Under the pieces are notes generated by a model. The model ran no database searches and was not told the origin of the DNA. It was given only the letters and a program-made list of their open reading frames with translations. 64,000 nucleotides of DNA from Paramecium octaurelia (Eukaryota > Ciliophora > Oligohymenophorea > Peniculida > Parameciidae). The stretch spans positions 828,297 through 892,296 of the forward strand of contig CAJJDP010000003.1 in assembly GCA_905182995.1 (NCBI GenBank), read 5' to 3'. Positions 25,942 through 37,730 of this stretch are shown piece after piece (positions within the stretch are counted from its first letter, which is position 1; each line of letters opens with the position of its first letter). Both the position numbers and the translations under genes were made by a program.

Positions 25942-26843
25942 ATGAATCAAAATAAAACTTTTCCCTTTCAGCTTAATATTTCAAGTTATTAAAGTGCTAT
26001 TATCATTTTTATTTAAGTAATGATCAATTAAATCAGCAGGTTGCTAATCATGATAAAACTAAAATGATTCCTTATTAAAAATCGATGTGCAATTTCATGA
26101 AGCCTCATTATATTTAAATTGACTATAAAATAATCAATATGTTCAAACTGCTATTAATAAGGTTGTGATTATATAGTAATTTCTAACTTCAATACATTTA
26201 TTCTCTTCTCATTTAAGATCCAGTTTCTTAAGAGCTATTAGAGATTCTGCAGAATTTTGATTATCTAATAGATCATTAATGGTGACTATAAAGATTTTTT
26301 CATATGCTCAAAAAGTATACCATAGATTCAAAATAACTAAGATTGATTGAAACTCCTTTCCTTATATACCTTGACCTGAACGATATATAAATGAAGTATC
26401 GTGCATAGTACATTCATTGTGATAAGTGGATGGATTTTTAGTCAATCATATAGAAAACATTGATTATAAGAGAATGTTTTGGATTGATTTAAATAAGATT
26501 TAGAATTAAGTATAAAATGGAGAATTACCTCTCTTAAACAGAATTGCTTTCATATCTTCTAAATATGCTAACTTGCTGGCAATATTTGTTATAAACAATT
26601 TTGTCAAGTGTAAAAAAGTATATTAATTATGTTCAAAAAATTTAATAAGTTAATTATTAGGAATGAAAATTTGCTAACTAAGCATTTTTGAATGGTATTT
26701 AAAATGTTACAAATTAGAAATTAAAATATGGTTAATGTAGCTGCTCTAAAAGAATTAGAAGAAATGTACTCCTCGTAAAGGGGAATTTATTATTATTATT
26801 GGTTCAAAATAAGATGGAAGTGATGGGATTATTAGAATAATGA
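25942..26843 (+). CDS. Hypothetical intron-containing gene
   Basis: Starts MNQNKTFPFQLNISSYQ 28 bp after LSm2. A probable 20-nt intron lies at about 26026. Later sequence in good frame includes DPVSQELLEILQNFDYLIDH and a helical region near 26330-26560. The last part (NLLLLLVQNKMEVMGLLEQ) ends at TGA 26841-26843. Frames change repeatedly, so the exon structure is not settled and no domain is recognised. It could be one gene with five or more introns or a partly decayed gene. Confidence 0.4.
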
Positions 26844-26942
26844 CTCTTTGATTTATTATGGAGAATGAGAATTTTAGAAGTAATTTGATTAAAATAATAT
26901 TAATTATATATATTATAAATAAATAATAAAATTAATTGAAAT

Positions 26943-27131
26943 ATGCTTTGTGCTATTTGTTCCGATGCTGCCACAAAATATTATAATAGAAAAGCTAATA
27001 TTTTATTATGTAAAAATACAACTTGTTATTTCTAATTTCAAAAGATTACTTAAAATTAATATACATATTAAGATTTTGAGGAGATGGATAATCATAAAGA
27101 ATTTTTAGTGGGTCGTAAAAAATAAGAATGA
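26943..27131 (+). CDS. 62-residue Cys-rich (zinc-ribbon-like) microprotein
   Basis: Intronless. MLCAICSDAATKYYNRK opens with CxxC and is followed at residues 28 and 33 by C-KNTT-C, giving a CX2C...CX4C arrangement that could bind one zinc. The C-terminal half is polar and charged (DFEEMDNHKEFLVGRKKQE). TGA is at 27129-27131. Regular codon use and a compact Cys spacing argue that it is a real gene despite its size. It has the look of a small zinc-ribbon adaptor; the partner is unknown. Confidence 0.6.
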
Positions 27132-27167
27132 ATTATAAAATAAATAATTAAATAATATATATAACTT

Positions 27168-27931
27168 ATGCAAGGCGCTAGGTTTGTAGAAACCAATTTG
27201 GTTTAGAAGATGCTCCGTAATCAAAATTATGAATTTCATAAAAAGAAATTGGATCAAATTTAAACTGAGTAATAAGTTCATTCTTATGATTTAGCAAAAA
27301 GCCAAGATATGCTTTCAAAGATTTGCCAGTACTAAGTAAAACATAACAATTAAAAGCACAGTCATCTAGATTTCAGAAATCTGAATAAAGAAAGCGAATT
27401 GATGAATAAAACTAATTTTTAACTTCACATATCATAGAAATTCAAGAAGGCAAAAACTCACAATTTAGATCTATCTGGACTGTTCAAAATTTAAGATAGA
27501 AAGCCTATGTAAGTTGAATTGCTTAGCTTTAAGGCAGACACTTCAATATGGAGTGAGAATGCTTTAGGAAAGAGGTTGCATTCCCCTTTGAGAAGAAAAT
27601 AATAATAAAAAATAGATGAAGAAAATTAAGAACTGTAAAAGAGGCTAGAACTTACAAAACAAATCCTATTAGAAAAACAATAAGAGTAAATACACAAATA
27701 TGAAAAACTACGTGATCATATGACCAGAGTAAGTATTATGTAATTAATCAGATTAAACCTAAATGTCAAAGTTCTTCTATGCTGAAAACACAATTTCCAT
27801 CTGTTAAAAGTAAAAGCACTACTTAATTGCTTAATAAACAATATCAATCTGATTCACTCATACAAAATAGTAAGATGAATGACTTGCTAAAATCGGAAAT
27901 AAACATCAGCAAGATATCAAAAATAGAATGA
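27168..27931 (+). CDS. Hypothetical coiled-coil/basic protein
   Basis: About 245 residues. MQGARFVETNLVQKMLRNQN leads into alternating basic and helical segments (ENQELQKRLELTKQILLEKQ) and DHMTR. A 23-nt intron follows (about 27730-27752, CAG acceptor), and then a Ser/Lys-rich end with TGA at 27929-27931. The final codons are the start of the 1.32-kb duplicated block, so a second copy of this gene's last 15 bases sits at 29238. No domain is recognised. Confidence 0.7.
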
Positions 27932-27974
27932 ATTTGATTATCATTTATTAATATAATTTATTAAATCTACAAGA

Positions 27975-29236
27975 ATGAGTGGATTTACACATTACAAAAT
28001 AGAGACAACAGATTCAAGAATAGATGCTTATCCACCTTAGAGAAATTATCAATACTAATAATACACAAATTCACAATTAAGGTAAATCTTTATATTGATT
28101 TATCAAGGACTGAAGATTACAGAGTACAAACCAATTCCATTCCTTAGGAATAAATAACTATAACTGATTAAGCATCTTTTTAGAAGATTATTGAAGCTAA
28201 AGATAGAGGTAACAAAATCATTAATATTAGAAATTGCAAATTTAAGGGAAAGTGTGAATTCCTTAAACAACTAAATATCTGATTATTTGAAGGAGTTGGA
28301 TTAATGGAAATATAAGTATAAACAATTGTAAGCTGAAAAAGGAACTAGTCGTGTTACGAATGTTTACTAAGGCAATGATTTTGAAATTAACTAATATAAG
28401 GAAGAGATAACCAAACTTAGATAAGAAAATAATGAAATCAAGTTTAGACTAGAGCGCAATGTAGGCGTTGCTTCAAATGACTATGAAGTCAATTAATTGA
28501 AGATGCAAATTAAACAGTTAGAAGACCAAGTCAAGAAAAATTCTTTTGTCTCATACATTCCAAATTAAGAAATCAATGAACTGAAAGATTAACTTAAATA
28601 ATTAACTTTAGAAAAGGAGGATCTCATTAAAGCCAAAAATTTATTGCATTAATAGTACTAATAATCATAAATACAAATACAATAAAGCAGCTCTAAAATA
28701 TCCTTCGGTTAGGATTTAGATTAATTTAGAAATGAAAGAGAGGATCACAAAAGAAAAATCAAATTATTAGAAGACAAAATTCAAGATCAATAATAAGAAA
28801 TTTAAAGATTAAATTTTAATTGTGACTCCTATATTTAAGAAATCCAACAATCATCTATGAGATCTACTAGTAAAAATCAAAATGCAGAAATTGAAGGGTA
28901 TTTAAAAAGAATTTCTGCATTACAACATGAAGTCTTGGTCTGGTAAGATCGTTATAAAGCTACATAAACTTAGGAATAGGTGTTTGCAATTGAATAAAAA
29001 GTTACTTAAAAAGATAATTAAATTGCGTTTTTGTAAGAAAGAATTAGGTAATTTGAATTATAAGTTGATTAATTAAAATTAGAAGTAGATAAATCTAAAA
29101 AAGAAATAAATGGATATAGAATTAGCTTTGAAAGTAGAAAATCAGACACATAAGAAGTAGATGCATTAAAAAGGAAAATTGCAGAGATGGAACAAGACAT
29201 TTAAATTTTGATATAAGATTTAAATGAAAGAGATTA
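27975..29236 (+). pseudogene. Truncated duplicate of the coiled-coil gene 5' part
   Basis: Carries the same start (MSGFTHYKIETTDSRIDAYP) and the same introns as the gene at 29296. The frame then runs into the N and immediately meets the TGA that ends the upstream gene in the second copy. As written it would encode about 400 residues with a false C-terminus. It is most likely the real 5' part of the downstream gene, duplicated by the assembler. Confidence 0.8.
28082..28107 (+). other. 26-nt intron with AAG acceptor
   Basis: GTAAAT...ATCAAG; removing it joins QLR to TEDYRVQ in the only long open frame. The same intron recurs at 29403-29428 in the second copy. The AAG acceptor differs from the TAG usual in Paramecium. 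Confidence 0.7.
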
Positions 29237-29237
29237 N

Positions 29238-30557
29238 TCAAAAATAGAATGAATTTGATTATCATTTATTAATATAATTTATTAAATCTACAAGAATGAG
29301 TGGATTTACACATTACAAAATAGAGACAACAGATTCAAGAATAGATGCTTATCCACCTTAGAGAAATTATCAATACTAATAATACACAAATTCACAATTA
29401 AGGTAAATCTTTATATTGATTTATCAAGGACTGAAGATTACAGAGTACAAACCAATTCCATTCCTTAGGAATAAATAACTATAACTGATTAAGCATCTTT
29501 TTAGAAGATTATTGAAGCTAAAGATAGAGGTAACAAAATCATTAATATTAGAAATTGCAAATTTAAGGGAAAGTGTGAATTCCTTAAACAACTAAATATC
29601 TGATTATTTGAAGGAGTTGGATTAATGGAAATATAAGTATAAACAATTGTAAGCTGAAAAAGGAACTAGTCGTGTTACGAATGTTTACTAAGGCAATGAT
29701 TTTGAAATTAACTAATATAAGGAAGAGATAACCAAACTTAGATAAGAAAATAATGAAATCAAGTTTAGACTAGAGCGCAATGTAGGCGTTGCTTCAAATG
29801 ACTATGAAGTCAATTAATTGAAGATGCAAATTAAACAGTTAGAAGACCAAGTCAAGAAAAATTCTTTTGTCTCATACATTCCAAATTAAGAAATCAATGA
29901 ACTGAAAGATTAACTTAAATAATTAACTTTAGAAAAGGAGGATCTCATTAAAGCCAAAAATTTATTGCATTAATAGTACTAATAATCATAAATACAAATA
30001 CAATAAAGCAGCTCTAAAATATCCTTCGGTTAGGATTTAGATTAATTTAGAAATGAAAGAGAGGATCACAAAAGAAAAATCAAATTATTAGAAGACAAAA
30101 TTCAAGATCAATAATAAGAAATTTAAAGATTAAATTTTAATTGTGACTCCTATATTTAAGAAATCCAACAATCATCTATGAGATCTACTAGTAAAAATCA
30201 AAATGCAGAAATTGAAGGGTATTTAAAAAGAATTTCTGCATTACAACATGAAGTCTTGGTCTGGTAAGATCGTTATAAAGCTACATAAACTTAGGAATAG
30301 GTGTTTGCAATTGAATAAAAAGTTACTTAAAAAGATAATTAAATTGCGTTTTTGTAAGAAAGAATTAGGTAATTTGAATTATAAGTTGATTAATTAAAAT
30401 TAGAAGTAGATAAATCTAAAAAAGAAATAAATGGATATAGAATTAGCTTTGAAAGTAGAAAATCAGACACATAAGAAGTAGATGCATTAAAAAGGAAAAT
30501 TGCAGAGATGGAACAAGACATTTAAATTTTGATATAAGATTTAAATGAAAGAGATTA
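29238..30557 (+). repeat. 1,320-bp direct duplication, right copy
   Basis: Second copy of 27917-29236; here the reading frame continues smoothly into the remainder of the coiled-coil gene. Confidence 0.9.
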
Positions 30558-32601
30558 AAGAATTAGTACGACTTAAAATGAATATTAAGAGGAAATTAGA
30601 ATGTTAAGAATTTAGCAATAATCTTAATATTAATAAGAATTAAATCTATTGAGAGAAGAAAAATAAAAATATCAATAAGATTATGAGAGATTGTCGAATG
30701 AATATATGATATTTTAGAGATAAAGTGATTAATATCAAAACAATTCTTTAGAACTTGATTCATTGCGAAAAAGGATTATTGAGTTGGAATAAGAACTAAG
30801 AAATGCCAATTATTAATATTAATCCCTTTAAAATTAGAATTCTTAATTACAAATTTAAGTTTAAAATTAATAATCATCATAATAAAATTCATATTAATTA
30901 TTAAGTATAAAAGAAGAATATTCAACATTATAAAGTTAATATAAGATGATTTAATCTGAAATCTAAACTTACAAGGATCTAGTAAAGAGATATCAAAGTG
31001 AATAAGAATAGTTATATTAAGAAAATTAATAATTAAAATCTTAAAAATTATAGATAGAGAAAACTTCATATTAATACACAAGTATATAGAATGAATATTA
31101 AACACTATAAGATCGATGTAGTTGGTAATAGAATGAGATCTAATAGTTGAATGATTAAATTAGAAAATATCGAAATGATTACGAATCTTTAAACTAAAAC
31201 TTCTTACTATTAGAGAGAGAAAGTGAAATCAAATATTCCTAATAGAATAATAAAGAAGTAGAGGTATTGAAGTAAAGAATTAGTCAATATGAACAACGAA
31301 TTTTCTAATATGAAACACAAATATAATAATTGAAAATTTAACTTCAGAATTAAGAAGCTCAATTTGAATAGTCATTTAAGGAGAGACTCAGAATCGAAAT
31401 GCAATTTGCTGAGCAGAAGGTTAATTAGTAAGGACAATTCGAATTATAATAATTACAATAATAGTATAAATAATTGCAAAGTTAGTACGACTAATTACAA
31501 ATAAAATATTCGGAATCTAGCACTGAATTGAGATCAGCTAAAGAATAGGTGGTTAGACAAAGTCAATTTGAGAGTTAGAGTTTAAGAGATCAAATGTAGC
31601 AATTAAGATAAATTAACTTGCAATTAAATTAAGAGATTTCAAATTTAAAGGAGCTTAATTTGAAATATAAAAGTGACTATGAATAAATCAATTAAAGATT
31701 TGTTATTATTTAAAGAGAAAGTGAAACTTTCAAAGGCAGTTCTATTGAAGTAGATCGATTAAGTAGTAGATTAAAGGAGGCAGATTATGAATTGCAGGCA
31801 AAAAATTAGTAAATCAACAAATTGCAATTGGAACTAAGAAATTTGGATATGCAAATAAGAGATGAATTAGAATCACAATTCATCTCAAGATTAACCATTG
31901 AAAGATAGAATTTAGAGGATAGATTACAGTAATAAAGTATTCAAGAGATATAATAACTATCTTATCAATTATAATAAACATAAATGGAGTTAAATTAGTA
32001 TAGATCGAAGTATTAATAATTAGAACAATAATACAATTCGACAAAGATTGAAATAACTTAGATTAGATCTCAATCTTCAAATATAAGTAATGAATAAGTA
32101 AAGAGATTGTAATTAAGAATCACAGAATTAGAACATGAAATATAGACATTAAATATTGAGATTGAGAGGTAGAAAAATATAAGATAAGAATAAGAGAATA
32201 AAATCTAAATTTTAATTACAAATATCACTGATTATGAATCGCGTTTACATATTTTAGAATAAGAAAATGCTAGATTAGAGAACAAAGTAAAAAAGTAGAT
32301 TTTTACTGAGAAACAAAATGATTAATTGGTCGTGAATTAATTAATAGGACAACAGAGTTCAGGTATTAAGAAGACCAATGTCTAAATTGTAACAAGATAA
32401 TCTGGAATAAATTAAGTTTCTTAGATTCCTACATCTTATAATTAATATGTTGAAAGGATCTAATCTTCCAATGAAATCAAGTAGTCTTAAGTATCTCAAA
32501 GGTTACAAAGTCCTTAATCTTATGTGTAAAACTATTAAAGTCCTGATAGAAAGTAACTTAATAATTATATTAAATTAGTTATTAGACCTAGAAAATTATG
32601 A
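29296..32601 (+). CDS. Long Q/N-rich coiled-coil protein
   Basis: About 1,080 residues, almost entirely coiled coil. After MSGFTHYKIETTDSRIDAYP and two small introns (26 nt at 29403, 22 nt near 29530), heptads such as VNQLKMQIKQLEDQVKKN run to about 32300. A proline/serine-rich tail (QSPQSYVQNYQSPDRK) ends at TGA 32599-32601. About one residue in five is Gln, mostly TAA/TAG codons. Such proteins in ciliates are typically cortical or basal-body filaments; no family domain is recognised. The true 5' end is present once in the genome if the duplication is an artefact. Confidence 0.8.
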
Positions 32602-32666
32602 CTACTAAAAGTGTGAAATAAGCTATAATGTCATCAGCAAATTAAGGATGATAATATTTATATAAA

Positions 32667-33161
32667 TCATAGTTATTTTTAATAAAATGATTTTCTAAAA
32701 CTAAATGGTTCGCTGTTTTTGGACTTTAGTAAGATACTTGGATTGCACTTGTTAAGTGTAAAGAAAGAATAAAATGAATCTGTAGTTGATTGAGTTTTAA
32801 TCTTTTATCCATATGATCGATTTGAGTTAGGAGGGTCAGTTTATTGGAATGTACAAAATTATTTATTTCTTGGTAATTTTAGTGATGATTTTACTAATTA
32901 TTTATTAGTGATTTCTCTATTAGATGATAAATTGGGTTTTTTAATCAGATGACCTAAACTGTTTCTTTCATGTATAAAGGGAACAAAGACATCCTGGTTT
33001 TTTATTAAATAATTAATTGGATGTGTAGGTTCATTTAAACTGTCTTAAATCAATTCCCTTCTAAATAACTTTTTCTATTGATTAGTAGTTTTTCTGAGAA
33101 GATGAGATTTTCGATAGTAGATTGTTTCATTTCTTAAAACATCATTAATCTGTGAACTCAT
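32667..33161 (-). CDS. Hypothetical 164-residue protein
   Basis: One uninterrupted ciliate-code ORF, MSSQINDVLRNETIYYRKSH to TGA 32667-32669. It is basic and Ser/Asn/Lys-rich, with the short hydrophobic patch DVFVPFIHERNSLGHLI. No TM segment, signal peptide or recognised domain. It converges on the long coiled-coil gene with 65 bp between stops, and follows the gene at 33271 on the same strand with a 109-bp gap. Confidence 0.75.
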
Positions 33162-33270
33162 TAATTTTAATTAATTTAGTTAAGTTTATTTTGACTTGAC
33201 AATCAAATTTGAAATTCAGCTAAAATGGTAGAATTTTCTTTATATATAATAATAATAGATGAGTATGAAA

Positions 33271-34198
33271 TCATTTTATTGCAATTTTAGATGCCTACTT
33301 ACTCTCTTAACTGTTACTCCTATAACTGAGTTAAACTTCAGTTTTTAAATGTGAATGTGACATTGGACTAAATGATAATAATTGAAGAAATACCATGGTT
33401 ATCGAATGAAGACTGGCTATTTAATGGCCTTAGACTCAGCATAGTTAGTCACTGATATCTTGCGAATGGGGATTCTTTCTGGTGAGTTTTTATAACTATT
33501 GAGTTGAGATTCTTATATTAATGATACTTACTATTAGCTGCACATTTTTCTTCATTAAATTAACTGGCTTTACGTTGATGAGTATAATTGGTTTAATTCA
33601 ACTTGTTGACATGGTATGTAGTATCATAATCTTCATGGATTGGCTCAGTAATTAGTTTGGTATGTCGTTACTAGTTCTAATTGATTACTTTACGAAGTTC
33701 ACTTTAATAGATTACGATATCTTTGTTTTTCTATTTGATTTATTATTCGTATTCTTTGATCTATTAAGTTTATTACTCTCTTTCGATTACAAAATCATCA
33801 ATTTTAGATTGGAGTGTTTCAGTATAGATTCTTAATTGTTATTCGATTCGAATATGTTAACGAACATCAGCTTCTAGCTTCTAAATCAAAGTTTCATATT
33901 GGGTCTGAGATTCAATTTATTGAGTTCTTTCTTCTAATTCTACCTTTGTTTTAATTAGATAGATGACTATTTATTTGAAGTAATTCATGATGATGATGCT
34001 ATCAACTTAACTGAGTGTTTATTTGTCATCGTCAATAGGAATGACTTTGGACAAATAATCTTTTGAAGATTTGTCTAATTTCTAAGTGATTTCTACAAAC
34101 ATATCTAAAATGGTGTTTGAGTGTTATGAATATTTCTTAACATTCCTAAAAGATTCTGTCATTTATTTGATGTTAAAATAGTTCTCTTTGCTGTCCAT
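33271..34198 (-). CDS. Coiled-coil protein
   Basis: Starts MDSKENYFNIKQMTESFRN. A coiled coil covers about residues 85-190 (VELEERTQQIESQTQYETLI, then IEREQQTQQIKEYEQQIK). After a 20-nt AAG-acceptor intron comes SPERIPIRKISVTNYAESK. The exact end is uncertain: TGA 33271-33273 assumes a last 23-nt intron, and another TGA lies about 40 bp further. Its start codon is only 30 bp from that of the divergent CFAP96 gene. Confidence 0.7.
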
Positions 34199-34228
34199 TT
34201 AACTGATTAATTAATTATTATATAAATT

Positions 34229-35255
34229 ATGTCTGATAAGGAAGCAACATTAAATGAAATAGGTAAAAAGGCTATTGCAGATACTGAGAAATTGGCCACA
34301 GTATAGAGATTTGGACTGTTTTCATCACCTGTTCCCCTAGGTTTGGGCGACAATAGTTATGATAATAAACCAAGACGTTTTACTATTTGTGTTAATGCTT
34401 AGCTGCTCGCAATGAATAAGGAAAACCAATCACATCTCCTCCAAACATGAAGGTCACAGCTCCTCAATCAGGCAAAATCAAGTCCTCCTACTTTAGTCAA
34501 TTAGGCTTTACAACCATAGGTGACAAATATATTGACCCTGAAAGAAAAATTCGGATTCAAGAATTGGAAGAAAAGAAAAAATATGCTAATGATGATAAAA
34601 AGAACTTTGTTCCCCCATCTGGTTACAAAGAACTAGTTGGAGGAGTTTATAATCATGAACCAGATTATGAAATACCAAAAGGTCCAAATAATCATAAGGG
34701 AAGCGATGGCAGAGTCAATATTGGACCCAAAAATGTCACCACAAATCCTGGTTCCAGTAGTTTGGGCCATTTCCCAAAACACGAAAAGGATGAATACAAT
34801 CGTTATAGGCAATTCGAAAGGGAGAGGATCTTTAATGAATAAAAGATGCTCAAAGATAAATAACCATTTAAAAGCACCATTTATACAACTGATAATTTCA
34901 GCAGTGATAAGCAAATCTTTGGTGAGACCAACTTACCGAAAGTAAATTTATAATGGAATTTAGCCAACATAAGTCAAAGAGTTTAAACCAAACATCATGA
35001 AACATGAGGCTCCTTTTAAGCCTTCAAATCCAACCAAAAGTGGTGAGACTGGCTGTCTAAGCAAATATCCTCAGTATAAGGGAGATCCTCTTAAACCTAC
35101 CTAGAGAATAGACTTTGTCAAAGGAAAAGATCCCTTCAAGTAAATATCCTAATTAGAATAGACCTAATCATTTAATGGAAATGGTCAGACCTACTCCAAG
35201 CATTTCGTGTTTTCCTCATAATCTTAAAAGAGAATTAAACAATAGAATGTTTTGA
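34229..35255 (+). CDS. CFAP96: Cilia- and flagella-associated protein 96 (C4orf47 family)
   Basis: About 320 residues. The family signature is visible in order: QRFGLFSSP near residue 25; SSYFSQLGFTTIGDKYIDP (human homologue: GLFSEMEYITVGDKY); NFVPPSGYKELVGG; IGPKNVTTNPGSSSLG (human: KNLYTNPGKKGTGYG). A C-terminal APFKPSNPTKSGETG corresponds to the FKPSSPGKKPGG motif. Introns of 22 nt near 34941 and 35140 restore the frame; TGA is at 35253-35255. The family localises to cilia or centrosomes in animals; the molecular role is not established. A further intron near 34350 is unresolved. Confidence 0.85.
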
Positions 35256-35272
35256 GTCATTATCAATTAACC

Positions 35273-35290
35273 ATATATATATATATATAT
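35273..35290. repeat. (AT)9 in a 43-bp convergent intergenic gap
   Basis: A pure AT dinucleotide run between the stops of CFAP96 and the minus-strand coiled-coil gene. No other signal fits in this gap, so 3' processing of both transcripts must use this short stretch or coding DNA. Confidence 0.8.
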
Positions 35291-35298
35291 TTAATATA

Positions 35299-36139
35299 TC
35301 AAGAAGACTCTTTCATTTCATTTATCATTTCAACCATTGACGAAGAAGATATTGATAAATTTTGACTTAATGGTGTATGAATTTTATAATTAGTTTGTGA
35401 ATTCTAAAAATACTGATTGATGTTATACCTCCAATTATTCAAAGATTGATTAAATTTATTTCATTGCAGTAGTTAGAAACGGTTGTTTGGGTGTTCTCAA
35501 ATCTTATCTCCACAGATCTATTTAGTTATTTTTCTCATTGATTATTATCTAGAATTAATTGTTATCAATTGTTAGTTTTTTTATTTATTGATTCTTATTT
35601 TCCAAATCTATTTCAATCTCTCTTACTCTGTTCCTATATGCTTCTAATTATAAATTCTGTTGATTTATTTAATGATTTAATTAATCGATAATACTAGTTG
35701 CATTATTTTCAATACCATAAATCCTTTCTAATTCTTATTCGAGGGTAACAATCCTCTGATTCAAGGTTTCCTTCAATTACATGTATTTGGATTTCCAATC
35801 CTCCTGACTCATATTGTTCATTATTATTGATGAACTTCTACCCTTTGGCACTTTTTGATTGCGAGGTGCATTTGCATTCTTTTTTTGGACATTTTCGAAC
35901 AAATTTGGAACTGATCTGTTCTCATTACTATTCACAAAATTCAATAGTTGATTCTCAACTTGATTGGAGTTCTTTCGAGTTATGTTCTGTTTTGGAGATA
36001 ATGAGGTACAAGATCTCTAAATTTATGTGCATTTCTCCTTTTTGAAATACTTGCTCAAACCCTTGAGGGATTGCATAATCGAGATCGGAATAACATTTGT
36101 ATTCTAATTAATCTACTACAATTAAACTCTATGTTGCAT
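35299..36139 (-). CDS. Coiled-coil protein
   Basis: Starts MQHRVQLQQINQNTNVIPIS. A serine-rich head (CTSLSPKQNITRKNSNQ) and a basic linker precede a continuous coiled coil (LNQRIVTLEQELERI ... VREIEIDLENKNQQIKKL). A 25-nt intron near the 3' end leads to SMVEMINEMKESS and TGA 35299-35301. About 270 residues; no family recognised. Its ATG lies 20 bp after the stop of the gene upstream on the same strand. Confidence 0.8.
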
Positions 36140-36159
36140 TCGTTAAATAATTATATAAC

Positions 36160-36619
36160 TCAATTTTAATAATTCTCTGCATACTCTTTAACATACATTC
36201 TCATCTATGCCAATCCATAAGACAATCCCATTATACAACAAAATCCCTATATCACTTACTTATATTTCAGTATCTTCAACATTTAATTACTGATCTCAGT
36301 ACTTCTGGCATACTTGAAATCTGCTCTCTTTATGCTATCCGCAATATTCAATGCCTCCTTCTCCATTCTCTCGATTCCCGATTTCTCCATGTCTTTTACA
36401 ATCGAATTCACTAAGTAAATTCCCAATAATCCATATGCCGTTGTGCTTAATCCCAAATACAAAAATAGTCTAATCTTAATTGCATTCTTCTTTTCATTCC
36501 CCAATTCATTGCTCTTCCATTTTTCCAACAGACTTTTAACAATAAACTCACTCTTACACTTTTTCCTTCTCGGTCATTGGAGCCAAATAATCAGATGGTT
36601 ATGGGAAGATCTTATTCAT
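36160..36619 (-). CDS. Small two-TM protein
   Basis: About 140 residues. MNKIFPQPSDYLAPMTEKEK leads after a 25-nt AAG-acceptor intron to SLLEKWKSNELG. A TM helix (IRLFLYLGLSTTAYGLLGIY) follows, then an amphipathic region (MEKEALNIADSIKRADFKYA) and a second hydrophobic segment (GFCCIMGLSYGLAQMRMYV). TGA is at 36160-36162. Mitochondrial or ER membrane location is plausible. Not recognised. The 26 bp between its start and the next gene's start are the whole divergent intergenic region. Confidence 0.7.
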
Positions 36620-36645
36620 CTATATATTTTTAATTATAAATAATA

Positions 36646-37235
36646 ATGGCAGATCAAAGAAATAGATCACCTGAAGATCTAATCTATTTTTTCTAATAGA
36701 ATTACTTACACCAAATGCGTCGAAAAACACACTAAACCATACTCTAAGTTGAAATTCATTAATCCAAATTTAATAAATCCCATTCTACTCATATCCCATA
36801 ACCAATTGCTTCAGCTCAGAATCTATTTGATGCATATATCAAGGAAAGATAATAAAAACGTGAAATCAATCAATTACCAAAACCATAAAGCAAATCATCA
36901 AAATACTTGAATTAGATTCTTATTAACAACCAATCCATTATAAAAAGAAATCGTTTTGCTTCTAGATAACAACAACCAGACAAGAGTATTGAATAGATTA
37001 TCTCACGTAAAAAGAGTGTAAATTTAACAATTTCTGATTCAAATTAAAATTAAAAAAGAACAATAGGTAGAATTTTATTGTAAATAGAGAGAAGAGTGAT
37101 TGGCTGATAAGACCAGGAAAAGTTCACGTAGACCGCAAATAAATCAAATAATTAAGACATGAAACTATATTTAGAGAAACCTTCAATCGTTTAAATGGGT
37201 GGTAGATAGATAATGATAACGATACTGAATTCTGA
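36646..37235 (+). CDS. Hypothetical basic protein
   Basis: About 185 residues: MADQRNRSPEDLIYFFQQNY, then a Lys/Arg/Gln-rich middle (AYIKERQQKREINQLPKPQS). After a 21-nt intron near 37067 comes KSDWLIRPGKVHVDRK, and the gene ends NDNDTEF with TGA at 37233-37235. No known domain. The tail WLIRPGKVHVDRKQIK reads like a structured motif and would be the best search query. Confidence 0.7.
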
Positions 37236-37730
37236 TCTTTATTATATTTTTTATGATATTTTAAGTACAAACCTGTTGTATATAACAAAATTTTGAGAAG
37301 TTCCATTAAATTTATAAATATTTTAATACCTTTGTTTATGACAAGTAGTTTTTAACTTATTTAGAATCTGTGCATATTTATAAAGTACAGGATATATGTT
37401 GAGAGCATATAACAATTAAATTATTTATACTCAATCTAGATTACATAAAGGATAGTCAATTAGAAAAATGGAAAAGATCACAAAAATATCTTTTTTGGAA
37501 ATAGTTATTATAAAAATTATAAATGATATATATTTTTATATCAAATATTTGTTATTTTATAGTAAAAATTAGCTATTCTTAATTTAAACTTTGAAGAAAA
37601 TGTAGAGGCTATAATGTATTGAATTTACAATAACAATGATTCCCGTACTTGATTTATCCTAATAAGGTAGATTCATTGGAAACATAAATTGAATTGGCTG
37701 TAACTTTTTATTTAATATACTATTTATATA
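37236..37730. other. Intergenic stretch, nothing recognised
   Basis: About 495 bp of very AT-rich DNA between a plus-strand and a minus-strand stop. No ciliate-code ORF longer than about 40 codons with a plausible start was found on either strand, and no RNA gene was seen. Confidence 0.5.

Larger units (their letters stand above)
27917..29236 (+). repeat. 1,320-bp direct duplication, left copy
   Basis: By eye this is identical to 29238-30557 at an offset of 1,321 bp, with a single N between the copies at 29237. It contains the stop of the upstream gene and the first part of the coiled-coil gene. Exact length and identity plus the N point to an assembly join, not biology. Confidence 0.9.

Noticed and set aside
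27917..30557. A genuine recent tandem gene duplication
   Set aside because: Perfect-looking identity over 1,320 bp, an N exactly at the junction and truncation of the left copy at that N all favour an assembly artefact.
30776..31105. Minus-strand Ile-rich ORF inside the long coiled-coil gene
   Set aside because: It is the antisense of Asn/Gln-rich coding sequence (AAT/TAA codons reversed give ATT/TTA). It is a shadow.
34633..34914. Minus-strand ORF of 93 codons with hydrophobic character
   Set aside because: It is antisense to the conserved CFAP96 coding sequence, which is supported by family motifs.
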